Positions 15,887 to 23,138 of a stretch of DNA of 24,015 bases are shown here, in pieces. The notes beneath the pieces were generated by a model that made no database searches, had not been told where the DNA came from, and was given only the letters and a program-made list of their open reading frames with translations. How positions within the stretch are numbered: position 1 is the stretch's first letter; each line of letters opens with the position of its first letter. The position numbers were made by a program, and so were the translations under genes. The DNA comes from Legionellaceae bacterium (GTDB lineage Bacteria > Pseudomonadota > Gammaproteobacteria > Legionellales > Legionellaceae): the NCBI GenBank assembly GCA_947505025.1, contig CANNIJ010000005.1, forward strand, positions 1 through 24,015, in the 5' to 3' direction.

Positions 15887-16528
15887 TTAGTCATGATAAT
15901 AGATATCAACTACGCCCCAACTCATTTTTGCTGTGGTGGTATGTCGCAGCGTATAATTCTTTGCCAATAATTTTTTACTGGTAGTTATGATTGTAGGCCT
16001 GCCAGATAGTCCGTCCAGGCGTTGATTTAGTTGATTCCACGTGGTGCCAAATAGACCGGTAGCGTTGATGAAGATTAATGTGGCTTCTGCTAGATTAGTT
16101 TTTAGAAAGTCATCATGGATGAAAGTTAATTTATTAGCATTACGCGCATAATCAGGCTGACGCTTTAATTTGTCGTGCTGTTCGCTTGCACTAGCATGTA
16201 AGACTGAAAAAAGTTCAACACCGACACTTTTGCTAGGGTTGAATACCATGGCGCACGCAATTACTGCCTTACCAGTACCGCTGCCTAAATCATAGAAAAT
16301 GGTGTTTGAATCAAGTTTGGCTAAAGATAATACGGCAATAAAACTCTCAAATTCGATCTCGCCATACACATACTCTAGAGCATCGTTCTGAGTGCGCGCT
16401 TTACGAGATAAAGAGAACCCGTCGACCGGATCAAATATTTCGTGAAAAACTTTTTTATGTTGTTCTATATTTAAGGCTTTGCGCCAGCGGTTGATCGCAT
16501 GTTTTGTTCGCCATTTTGCGTAAAACAT
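15887..16528 (-). CDS. DOT1-like class I SAM-dependent methyltransferase
   Basis: The 213-aa product has a Rossmann methyltransferase core. YGEIEFESF (55-63) corresponds to the D1/YGE element of DOT1 proteins. DLGSGTGKAV (80-89) is SAM motif I, VGVEL (102-106) the acidic ribose-binding strand, HDDFL near 138-142, and LIFINAT (151-157) takes the place of the DOT1 VNNF motif. DOT1 enzymes methylate a lysine in the histone core; bacterial relatives of this short form have unproven substrates. The frame extends to a GTG at 16558, but AAGGGA lies six bases before the ATG at 16528, which I take as the start. It is divergent from the OTU-like gene (67 bp between the two starts). A generic protein or RNA methyltransferase remains possible. 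Confidence 0.65.
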   Translation of the reverse strand: MFYAKWRTKHAINRWRKALNIEQHKKVFHEIFDPVDGFSLSRKARTQNDALEYVYGEIEFESFIAVLSLAKLDSNTIFYDLGSGTGKAVIACAMVFNPSKSVGVELFSVLHASASEQHDKLKRQPDYARNANKLTFIHDDFLKTNLAEATLIFINATGLFGTTWNQLNQRLDGLSGRPTIITTSKKLLAKNYTLRHTTTAKMSWGVVDIYYHD

Positions 16529-16595
16529 TATAGATCCCTTATCGGCGAGCATAAACACATGTTATCATGTTTTTAGAACTACAACCGAGCATGTG

Positions 16596-17534
16596 ATGGC
16601 AAAATTATTTTTTAAACCACCCGGCCCACCTAAAACACTCAGGTCTAGAAATTTTGTATATCTAGACGGTGGCGGTTTTCGTGCTATCGCAGTTGCTTTG
16701 ATGGATCAGAGCATGCAGTTTACCGGCGAGCAATCATGGATGCAGGCAATTCTAGCACGATACTCTGAGTTCTTTCCCGAGCGCATGCCTGTATGGTCTA
16801 TAAACTCTTCCAGAGATCTAGAACTACAGCAATTAACATATACATTAGCGCGAATTGCTGTGGATGAGCTGTGCGCACATCCCTGTGATTACAGCGCCGC
16901 TTTCAAACATACTGAGCATCAAGATATCGAGTCATGGGCCTGTGGGGTGATGCATTCACCACACAAACATGCATTGGCCGCACTGGCAAATGCAGTGCAG
17001 TTACCCCTGGAGATATATTCAATTGATGCTGAGCGTGAGATCGCAGTGCGCACATGTTATTCTGTGAAAAATTTAGGTGTGTGTGCCGCAAGATTGCTGA
17101 TGTATGGCGGGCTTTTTTTTCCCAAGGTTGATCAACCAGGTGTTTGGCGTGGGATTGAACGTTTAGGTTACTTACCGATTGATACATGTAAGTTAACCTT
17201 GCCGGCAACATTGTCGGTCATCGATGAAACATTAGCCAGTTCTGATTTAGCGCGCTGGCAGCTGTATCAAGAAAGCTTACGCAAATTACAGTCTTTATTT
17301 TTGAGTGAGAATGATTGTCGTCAGGTATATCAACAAAATTGGCGTGATATCACGCAAATTAATTTATTAGAATGTGAGCACGGCTTGCAAGATTATTTTG
17401 CTAGATTATCGATTAAATACGGCAATCCAGAGATCATTTCTCCGCCTTGGATCTCAGCTGTTGCGCGTGCAATTACTTTAGATGCATGTAATTATCTGAG
17501 CTTAAAACGTAGTCTAAGACCAAAGGAAGCTTAA
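16596..17534 (+). CDS. OTU-like fold protein with degenerate active site (putative)
   Basis: This 312-aa protein is not firmly recognised. Residues 20-180 resemble an OTU cysteine-protease (deubiquitinase) layout: VYLDGGGFRAIAVAL in the place of the DGNCLFRAIA motif, then a helical stretch, HALAALANAVQLPLEIYSID in the place of the ELQALANVLNVPI strand, and LLMYGGLFFPKV where OTUs have the HYD motif. In that alignment both the catalytic Cys and His are absent, so it would be a pseudo-enzyme or binding protein. The C-terminal 130 residues are helical and unknown. The start is the ATG at 16596, three bases after an in-frame GTG; no clear ribosome site is seen. Its TAA overlaps the rpiA ATG (TAATG), so the two are translationally coupled. 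Confidence 0.5.
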   Translation: MAKLFFKPPGPPKTLRSRNFVYLDGGGFRAIAVALMDQSMQFTGEQSWMQAILARYSEFFPERMPVWSINSSRDLELQQLTYTLARIAVDELCAHPCDYSAAFKHTEHQDIESWACGVMHSPHKHALAALANAVQLPLEIYSIDAEREIAVRTCYSVKNLGVCAARLLMYGGLFFPKVDQPGVWRGIERLGYLPIDTCKLTLPATLSVIDETLASSDLARWQLYQESLRKLQSLFLSENDCRQVYQQNWRDITQINLLECEHGLQDYFARLSIKYGNPEIISPPWISAVARAITLDACNYLSLKRSLRPKEA

Positions 17535-18190
17535 TGCAGAACTTAAAAGAACAAGTGGCTCATGCTGCGTTAGAGTACATTGAAGATCATCGAATTATTG
17601 GTGTTGGTAGCGGAACTACCGTAAATTATTTTATTCGCGCCTTAGCTGATATACGCGCTCGCATTGATGGCTGCGTAGCCAGTTCACAAGCAACTGCAGA
17701 GCATTTGCGTGCTGCAGGTTTTGCTGTATTCGATTTGAATACAGTTGATTATTTGCCGATATATATCGATGGTGCGGATGAAGTCAATGCGTATCATGAA
17801 ATGCTTAAGGGCGCTGGCGGGGCATTAGCGCGTGAGAAAATTTTAGCTACTGTAGCGCAGAAGTTTGTCTGTATTGTTGATGAAACAAAAGTCGTACAAA
17901 AGTTAGGTTCTAGACCGGTAGTGATCGAGGTCTTGCCGTTGGCGCGCGGATTTGTAGCACGTGAAGTCGTGAAACTAGGTGGAACCCCGGTGTATAGATT
18001 GGGCGAGCTAACAGATAATGGAAATATATTACTCGATGTATATAATTTATCGATGCAAAATCCCATAGAGATTGAAGATTATTTAAACACTTTGCCCGGA
18101 GTGCTAGAGAACGGCGTGTTTGCAAAACGGCGTGCTGATCATGTGTTGGTGGCCGGTCAGAACGGAGTTAAATCATTGGCGGCAATGTAA
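17534..18190 (+). CDS. rpiA: Ribose-5-phosphate isomerase A
   Basis: RpiA interconverts ribose-5-phosphate and ribulose-5-phosphate in the pentose phosphate pathway. The 218-aa product matches E. coli length (219) and motifs: GVGSGTTVNYFI, ASSQAT, the catalytic YIDGADEVN, LKGAGGALAREKI (Lys and Glu of the active site), and DETKVVQKLG. It starts inside the stop of the OTU-like gene. Its last 23 bp overlap the convergent icmF gene. Confidence 0.97.
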   Translation: MQNLKEQVAHAALEYIEDHRIIGVGSGTTVNYFIRALADIRARIDGCVASSQATAEHLRAAGFAVFDLNTVDYLPIYIDGADEVNAYHEMLKGAGGALAREKILATVAQKFVCIVDETKVVQKLGSRPVVIEVLPLARGFVAREVVKLGGTPVYRLGELTDNGNILLDVYNLSMQNPIEIEDYLNTLPGVLENGVFAKRRADHVLVAGQNGVKSLAAM

Positions 18191-21068
18191 ATCCCTTTAG
18201 AATCCCTGGAATGAATGGATTGACTTCATTTTGAGTTTTTAAAACATATCGTCCGGTATTTCCATTGACTTCAAATAATATATGAATATTCGCCGAGTTA
18301 TCTTCATCTACCAAGACATTTACGTTTTGCAGCAGTTTAAACAGAGCCCACGGGCCAGTTTCTTCTAGATCATAATGATGGCCCTCAATAGTTTCAAGTT
18401 TCAAGGTTGCATTTGGCGCAGGCCATGAAAAATGCGTATAACTGTCAGTGCCTTGTGTGTCTGAAAGCTGTTGTTCACCAATTGAAAATTGTAAGCGTGA
18501 AACTACTGGATCTAATGTAAGTTTTTGCAGGCTAAATTGAATGTTAGCCTGTTCTTTGCCGTGAGGAAAAAACATGTGAGTGATTACGTTAGCCCGAATT
18601 AATTCATTTTGCATGCTTTCATCAATCGGTAAAACGTGGTTATTTACCTGCTTAAGTTCCCATTGCGCATTAGACATGTTTAAAAAAGGTTTTAAATACT
18701 GATTTAGGAAGTTATTGAGCAAGCCATGGGGCGCAAAAAATCGATCAAATTCAGACAGACTAATTTCTTGGTCTGCGTTATCGGCGAAAGGATAACGTTG
18801 AGCAATAGAGGATTCATATATTGGGAAAACTTGGTTTTGCCACGCATGATTAATATATGTCCTACTTTCATTAATTAACAATGTCCAGGTGTCATTCGCG
18901 ATACTTTCCACCCAGCCTGCAACCGGCTGAGCTAAACTGTCGGTTTGTTTATAGAGTGCACGCAGAGGATTATGTAGGCGGTCGCCCTGAAAACGTGCTT
19001 TAGTTAGATTGAATGCGGTTTCCCCGTGATCATTCACCATGGACAATGTAGTGACGAACTTAATTGCTTCGGCCAGTGATTGATCTAATTGCCGTACTGA
19101 TGACTGGCTGATCAAATTTACTGCGGTGAAGTTTCCGGCGATTTTTTGATTAAAGAGTGACTGGTTTGGGCCCGGGATCGGAGCTGTATTTTTTTGTATC
19201 AACTGCAGGATTGTATCTAGTGCATGTGTTGTATGTAATTCTTGTAAAAGGTTTTTCACCAGATCATAAGTGTTTGCATGTATTGGGGCTGAGTGTGTAA
19301 TGAAGTATTGCCACCAATTTGCATAATCAGCGCAATATGATTGTTCGATTAATGCGCTTAGACCGTTTAAATCTAAGCGATCTAAAACCCAATTCTCAGC
19401 TTGTAGCTGTTGCGTGATTGTTGTCAATGCCGCGCGAGTTGACTGGAAGCCTGCTTGTGTGAAATAGCTTGGAACTGTTTGTCTGGCGAGCATGAATCCT
19501 TTTATTGATAAGGGGATTTCCTGTTTTGTAAAGGATGTTTTTGCCAGAGTGTAATACAGGTAATTGACCGGCAATGCATTCAGATAATTGCGTGTATCGG
19601 TTACTTTCTGCAAATTAATTGGGATACTTTGCATTTTGGCCGGCAGTAGATGTCTTAATAACTTTGAATTTGGGTAATCAGCATGTTTTTCAGGATGCTG
19701 ATGTAACCACTTCAGCAATTCTTTAGCAGAAAAATGTTTTGGATCATGCAGCATAAGGTAGATTTTTAAGGCTTGATATCGCTCTGCCGGCAGAGCCTGA
19801 TTATTGTCTAGTATTCCTTCTAATTCTTGTTTAATTTGTGGCACCAGATGTTGTGTCCATTGTTTGGTGGTTTGCGCTTGTAGCTGTATTTGTAAAGATT
19901 TAATCGACGACATAGATTTAGTGTGGATGCTCATATTCTCTAAAGAGCTCTCCGCATTTACCAGATGTATTGCAGAGGTTCGGGTTTTTTGTTGGATATC
20001 AGTAAACTTATCATAAGCGATTAACTCATGTTGCGCTTGGTTCAACATGGAATTTGCCTGGCGATACTCCTGCGCAATCCATAAACATACGAGCACACTG
20101 AGTCCGGCAATTAGATGCACCGGCCATTGCGCTGTGATCTGAGGTTGGCGTTTGGTTTGAGCTTGAAAATCATGTAAGGCACCGTTAATGAAATACGCAC
20201 GATAATTCATCGACTGTTGGACGTTTTCGTGTAAATCCAAAGCATACTCTTGCTTGATTTTATTGCCCACGCGATCCCAACTTAAGCCGCCTTGCTGTGC
20301 ACTGGTAAAATATAAAGCATTGAGCTGGACTGGCGCAGGTGTAATCGCATGTAGTAGATGTTGAATCGCTGGTCCTAGGCCGGCTAATTGCAGAGGGAAC
20401 TCACGAATCAAGGTGCGCTTGATACTCGATCTGGCTGGATGAATTTTTTGTATAATTTGCTCACCGACTGCATCAATGAACTGCTCAAACTGAATCTTCA
20501 ATGTATCCGTCCAGGTTGCAGCTTGTATTTTAGGTTCAATGGAAAAACCAAATGGTTTCAATAGTTCACTGGGATGTTCATAATGAAAGAAATCACAAAA
20601 GCCTGCTAATAGATCTGCTTGGGTTAACATCAAGATCGCTTCAACGGGATAGCCCAGGCTGCGTCCAAAACGGTTGATCACATGCGCATGTTCTTTGCAA
20701 TTAGCCGTTATTTCCCCGGGGTTGTTCGTGAGGAATGTCTGCACATTAACGCATAAGATCAGTCCGCTGATACGGATTTTACGGTGACATTGGTTGAGAT
20801 GTTTTAATGTATATTCTAGCAGATGTTTACTTTGACTCAGCCAGGATTCACTTAGTTCTACGATGACTCCATGTTCATTATGATAGATTTCAGCGGAGCG
20901 TTCAGCCGGCACATGAATTTGCGTTAACTGACTTTGCTGTAGCAGTGTTGTCTTGCCTTGTTGGGATTTACCGGTCATGATAACAAATGATAAAGCATTT
21001 TGTTGCGGCTTTAGCTGGATAAAAACTTTTTTCAAAGCGCCACATAATGCCTGTAAGGATGCGTCCAT
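18168..21068 (-). CDS. icmF: Type IVB secretion system protein IcmF
   Basis: IcmF is an inner-membrane protein of the Dot/Icm system that, with DotU, stabilises the core complex. The 966-aa product is close to the 973 aa of L. pneumophila IcmF and shorter than most type VI TssM proteins. Seen: an N-terminal cytoplasmic GTPase-like domain with Walker A GKSQQGKT (33-40), the segments GLILCVNVQ and LMLTQADLLAGFCDFF typical of the family, a single TM helix starting at Trp315 (WPVHLIAGLSVLVCLWIA), and a long periplasmic domain. It starts one base after the dotU stop (same operon). Its 3' end overlaps rpiA by 23 bp tail to tail. No other dot/icm gene is in the window. Confidence 0.93.
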   Translation of the reverse strand: MDASLQALCGALKKVFIQLKPQQNALSFVIMTGKSQQGKTTLLQQSQLTQIHVPAERSAEIYHNEHGVIVELSESWLSQSKHLLEYTLKHLNQCHRKIRISGLILCVNVQTFLTNNPGEITANCKEHAHVINRFGRSLGYPVEAILMLTQADLLAGFCDFFHYEHPSELLKPFGFSIEPKIQAATWTDTLKIQFEQFIDAVGEQIIQKIHPARSSIKRTLIREFPLQLAGLGPAIQHLLHAITPAPVQLNALYFTSAQQGGLSWDRVGNKIKQEYALDLHENVQQSMNYRAYFINGALHDFQAQTKRQPQITAQWPVHLIAGLSVLVCLWIAQEYRQANSMLNQAQHELIAYDKFTDIQQKTRTSAIHLVNAESSLENMSIHTKSMSSIKSLQIQLQAQTTKQWTQHLVPQIKQELEGILDNNQALPAERYQALKIYLMLHDPKHFSAKELLKWLHQHPEKHADYPNSKLLRHLLPAKMQSIPINLQKVTDTRNYLNALPVNYLYYTLAKTSFTKQEIPLSIKGFMLARQTVPSYFTQAGFQSTRAALTTITQQLQAENWVLDRLDLNGLSALIEQSYCADYANWWQYFITHSAPIHANTYDLVKNLLQELHTTHALDTILQLIQKNTAPIPGPNQSLFNQKIAGNFTAVNLISQSSVRQLDQSLAEAIKFVTTLSMVNDHGETAFNLTKARFQGDRLHNPLRALYKQTDSLAQPVAGWVESIANDTWTLLINESRTYINHAWQNQVFPIYESSIAQRYPFADNADQEISLSEFDRFFAPHGLLNNFLNQYLKPFLNMSNAQWELKQVNNHVLPIDESMQNELIRANVITHMFFPHGKEQANIQFSLQKLTLDPVVSRLQFSIGEQQLSDTQGTDSYTHFSWPAPNATLKLETIEGHHYDLEETGPWALFKLLQNVNVLVDEDNSANIHILFEVNGNTGRYVLKTQNEVNPFIPGILKGFTLPPMI

Positions 21069-21848
21069 TTATGTCACCATGGGTTGCAGCGTGAGCAGCA
21101 ACTGTTGAGCGTGACTTTCAATTAATGTTTGGCTGCTGATGTATGCAGCGGCTAATAGGCTGGAGGTGAGCACTCCGAGCAGCAGCAGATTTTCATGTGG
21201 ATGGGTCGGTAGGTTGGTGACGGCATGTGCGGTGAATGGTCGATAAGGTTTGTGTACTCGGTGTTGTTGGATCAGCTGGTGTAATTCTTCAATGAGATTA
21301 TCTAATGTTTGACGTCCATCGGCACGAAAATGATGATATCCCTCGAAACCAGCGATCAAGCAATAATATGCCAGCTCAATTACGCTTAAATATTGATGTG
21401 CGCGTTCTTTAATATGTTGGATCAAAGTAAAAAAGTGATGCTGTGGCGCACAATCATCTGGCCCGCCAGCGGGTGTAAAAGATTTAAATTCAGCAGTTTG
21501 ACCATGTAGTCGCAGATAGTTTTTGCCTAAAAGCTCATCAATCGTAGCGCTGAGCAAATAATACGACATAGCCACTTGCTCATGCGTGCCTTGTTGGCCA
21601 AGAAAACGGCTTTGAAATGCCAGTAGTTCATGTTCAATCTGATCCCGCATGATTTTGACTGGAGGTAGAGTAGTGCTGATGCAGAGTCGCTCTAATAAAG
21701 ACAGCAATGGACTTGCGGCAGCAACAAACGGATTACGAGTGTTGTGATTCATAAACAATTTTGAGCGAAAGTAACCCTGCAATATCTGCGGTGAATGCGA
21801 TAGTGCGAATTTTGCCCCTGATGCAGCCAAGTAACGTTCAACAACCAT
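21069..21848 (-). CDS. dotU: Type IVB secretion system protein DotU (IcmH)
   Basis: DotU is the inner-membrane partner of IcmF in the Dot/Icm apparatus and is homologous to TssL. From 21848 the product is 259 aa, near the 261 aa of L. pneumophila. Seen: YFRSKLFMNHNTRNPFVAAA and SPLLSLLERL near the N-terminus, SYYLLSATIDELLGKNYLRLHGQTAEF, IELAYYCLIAGFEGYHHFRADGRQTLDNLI, and a C-terminal TM helix (NLLLLGVLTSSLLAAAYIS) with a short periplasmic tail. The frame runs upstream to 21941 through a poly-Pro stretch read from a 13-base homopolymer, and a TATAAT lies inside that extension, so I reject it. An ATG at 21752 would cut conserved residues. No good ribosome site precedes 21848, so the start is moderate. 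Confidence 0.88.
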   Translation of the reverse strand: MVVERYLAASGAKFALSHSPQILQGYFRSKLFMNHNTRNPFVAAASPLLSLLERLCISTTLPPVKIMRDQIEHELLAFQSRFLGQQGTHEQVAMSYYLLSATIDELLGKNYLRLHGQTAEFKSFTPAGGPDDCAPQHHFFTLIQHIKERAHQYLSVIELAYYCLIAGFEGYHHFRADGRQTLDNLIEELHQLIQQHRVHKPYRPFTAHAVTNLPTHPHENLLLLGVLTSSLLAAAYISSQTLIESHAQQLLLTLQPMVT

Positions 21849-21878
21849 GGAGGAAGTCCAATCGACAATGACCTTAAA

Positions 21879-21884
21879 ATTATA
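21879..21884 (-). promoter_or_regulatory. Candidate -10 element of the dotU-icmF promoter
   Basis: A consensus TATAAT on the minus strand lies 30 bp before the dotU ATG. No good -35 is seen at 16-18 bp (TCTTCC/TTCTTC), suggesting an activator-dependent promoter. Confidence 0.45.
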
Positions 21885-21910
21885 ATACGTGATATTTCTT
21901 GGGAAGAAAA

Positions 21911-21923
21911 GGGGGGGGGGGGG
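21911..21923. repeat. 13-bp G:C homopolymer upstream of dotU
   Basis: Thirteen consecutive G on the plus strand (C on the dotU sense strand), 26 bp upstream of the candidate -10. Tracts of this length are prone to slippage during replication, and also to sequencing error. Confidence 0.85.
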
Positions 21924-21952
21924 CAGCCAAGGTTGACGCATTAAAATTTAAG

Positions 21953-21983
21953 CAACCTGCTGTAGGTTGGGCCGGGGCCCAAC
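21953..21983. repeat. REP-like double hairpin
   Basis: CAACCT (21953-21958) pairs with AGGTTG (21964-21969). Overlapping it, GTTGGGCC (21966-21973) pairs with GGCCCAAC (21976-21983). The core GTAGGTTGGGC...GCCCAAC resembles repetitive extragenic palindromes common in proteobacteria. The rest of 21849-22168 holds no gene I can support. Confidence 0.5.
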
Positions 21984-22168
21984 AATATGGTTATTAGATT
22001 TCAATTTATTTGACGAACAATAAAAAATAAGATCAAATGCCACATTAGAATTGTGATCCGGTGGCATGATGCATCTGGTTGGGCACATAGGATTTGACGT
22101 TTATTTTTCTAAATTACCCGATCCACATATTTCCAGAAAAAAATTGTACCCACTCATTGAGATTTTAT

Positions 22169-22189
22169 GGCTCTTCTGCGCATCTGTAG
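22169..22189 (+). repeat. Left terminal inverted repeat of the ISL3 remnant
   Basis: Exact reverse complement of 23033-23053, at the transposase C-terminal end of the element. Confidence 0.85.
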
Positions 22190-22196
22190 AAATTAA

Positions 22197-22968
22197 TCAT
22201 GCGTAAATTTCGAACCCTTGGAAGTCGAGAAACACTCGCTGAAAAATAGTTTGAACAGCCAAGAATCCGTAGCATCGTCTTTTGGCCACTTTGATTTTAT
22301 TATTCATTCCCTCAACGAAGCCGCTGTTTTTTCGCTTTTTAAAGTAATTGACGATGTAAGTTTTGTATTTTCCCAGTGTTGAAAATATTGGTTAACTTCA
22401 GGGCGTAGCTCCGGGCTTTCTTGAGTTTGTCGGAGTGTTTATATAACAACGCCAGCTTTAATTTATCCGCATCAGACCTGCATTCATGTTGCTTGCTGAT
22501 TAACAGCGTATCCAATGATTTGAAATTATCCCAATCCACATGCCCTGCAACAAGTCTGTCCAAAGCTGCCTGAATGACTTTGTGGCCTAACTTTTCTTTA
22601 ATTGTCACATCCTGAATTGTGCTGTGAATCAAGCTACGCATTATGTATTCTTCAAGTCCCTTGGTGATCGTGGCATTACGGTCAGTCCATTCATATTGCT
22701 AGGTCGAGGTGGGGTGGTCATCACAGTGTTCTCAAATATAACGAACAGGGACAATTTCCAAATAGACCGGGTGATCAAAAATCGGTAGGTGTCGGATCCT
22801 TCGTATTGATGTACGCCCATTCTGTTTTGTCGCGGGTTTGCCACACTTGTGGCAGGTGCTGCGATCATTTTTACTCTTTACTTCAAAGACTATATTGCCT
22901 AGAGTATCAATACGTTGCGAGACAACTTCAAGCGATTTTATATCCAATGGCCGGGTGATTTGACTCAT
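22197..22968 (-). pseudogene. ISL3-family transposase pseudogene
   Basis: The N-terminal part from 22968 holds the ISL3 zinc-finger region (TCHKCGKPATKQNG then RIRHLPIFDHPVYLEIVPVRY). An in-frame TGA at 22732-22734 stands where the family has a Cys. Twelve codons on, a TAG at 22699-22701 stands where Gln is likely. The same frame resumes with QYEWTDRNATITKGLEEY and a helix-turn-helix (STIQDVTIKEKLGHKVIQAAL). After DWDNFKSLDTL the catalytic core is deleted, and the frame joins late sequence (SKQHECRSDADKLKLALLYK, YALKLTNIFNT). A second deletion with frameshift precedes NSGFVEGMNNKIKVAKRRCYGF, the block with the last catalytic Glu, ending at the TGA at 22197. It cannot make an active enzyme. 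Confidence 0.85.
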
Positions 22969-23032
22969 TATTTACGCGACATTTTAATTTAGATGCCGCA
23001 TTCTAACCCTTATCCTGCGTGGGTTCTACTAC

Positions 23033-23053
23033 CTACAGATGCGCAGAAGAGCC
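23033..23053 (-). repeat. Right terminal inverted repeat of the ISL3 remnant
   Basis: Exact reverse complement of 22169-22189, 64 bp upstream of the pseudogene start. Reading inward it stays similar to 23843-23886 for 44 bases (39 identical). Confidence 0.85.
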
Positions 23054-23089
23054 AAATAAATTCCATAAATCGATATAGCAGACTCTGAT

Positions 23090-23132
23090 TTACCCCATAG
23101 GGGTTGACAAAAACCCCCATTGGGGTAATACT
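23090..23132 (+). promoter_or_regulatory. Toxin-antitoxin promoter with two palindromic operators
   Basis: Consensus TTGACA (23104-23109) and AATACT (23127-23132) are 17 bp apart. Two palindromes, ACCCC-ATA-GGGGT (23092-23104) and ACCCC-CATT-GGGGT (23113-23126), abut the -35 and fill the spacer. Together they form a larger inverted repeat (23090-23105 with 23112-23128). This fits antitoxin autorepression. The predicted transcription start is at or next to the toxin ATG (23139). Confidence 0.75.
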
Positions 23133-23138
23133 GTCATT

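Larger units (their letters stand above)
22169..23053 (-). mobile_element. Decayed ISL3-family insertion sequence (885 bp)
   Basis: The element is bounded by perfect 21-bp terminal inverted repeats (22169-22189 and 23033-23053; begins GGCTCTTCTGCGCATCTGTA). The outer GGCTCTT is typical of ISL3 ends. The interior is a broken ISL3 transposase on the minus strand. Intact ISL3 members are about 1.2-1.5 kb, so roughly a third to a half is missing. The 8-bp flanks (GATTTTAT and AAATAAAT) do not match, so no target duplication is visible. With intact ends and no enzyme it could only move with a transposase supplied in trans. Confidence 0.85.

Noticed and set aside
18168..21848. Type VI secretion TssM/TssL instead of IcmF/DotU
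   Set aside because: No other type VI genes are present, IcmF is short with one TM helix, and the sequences match the Legionella Dot/Icm forms in length and motifs.
21849..21941. N-terminal extension of DotU with a PPPP stretch
   Set aside because: It depends on reading a 13-base homopolymer and spans the likely promoter; the family length fits a start at 21848.
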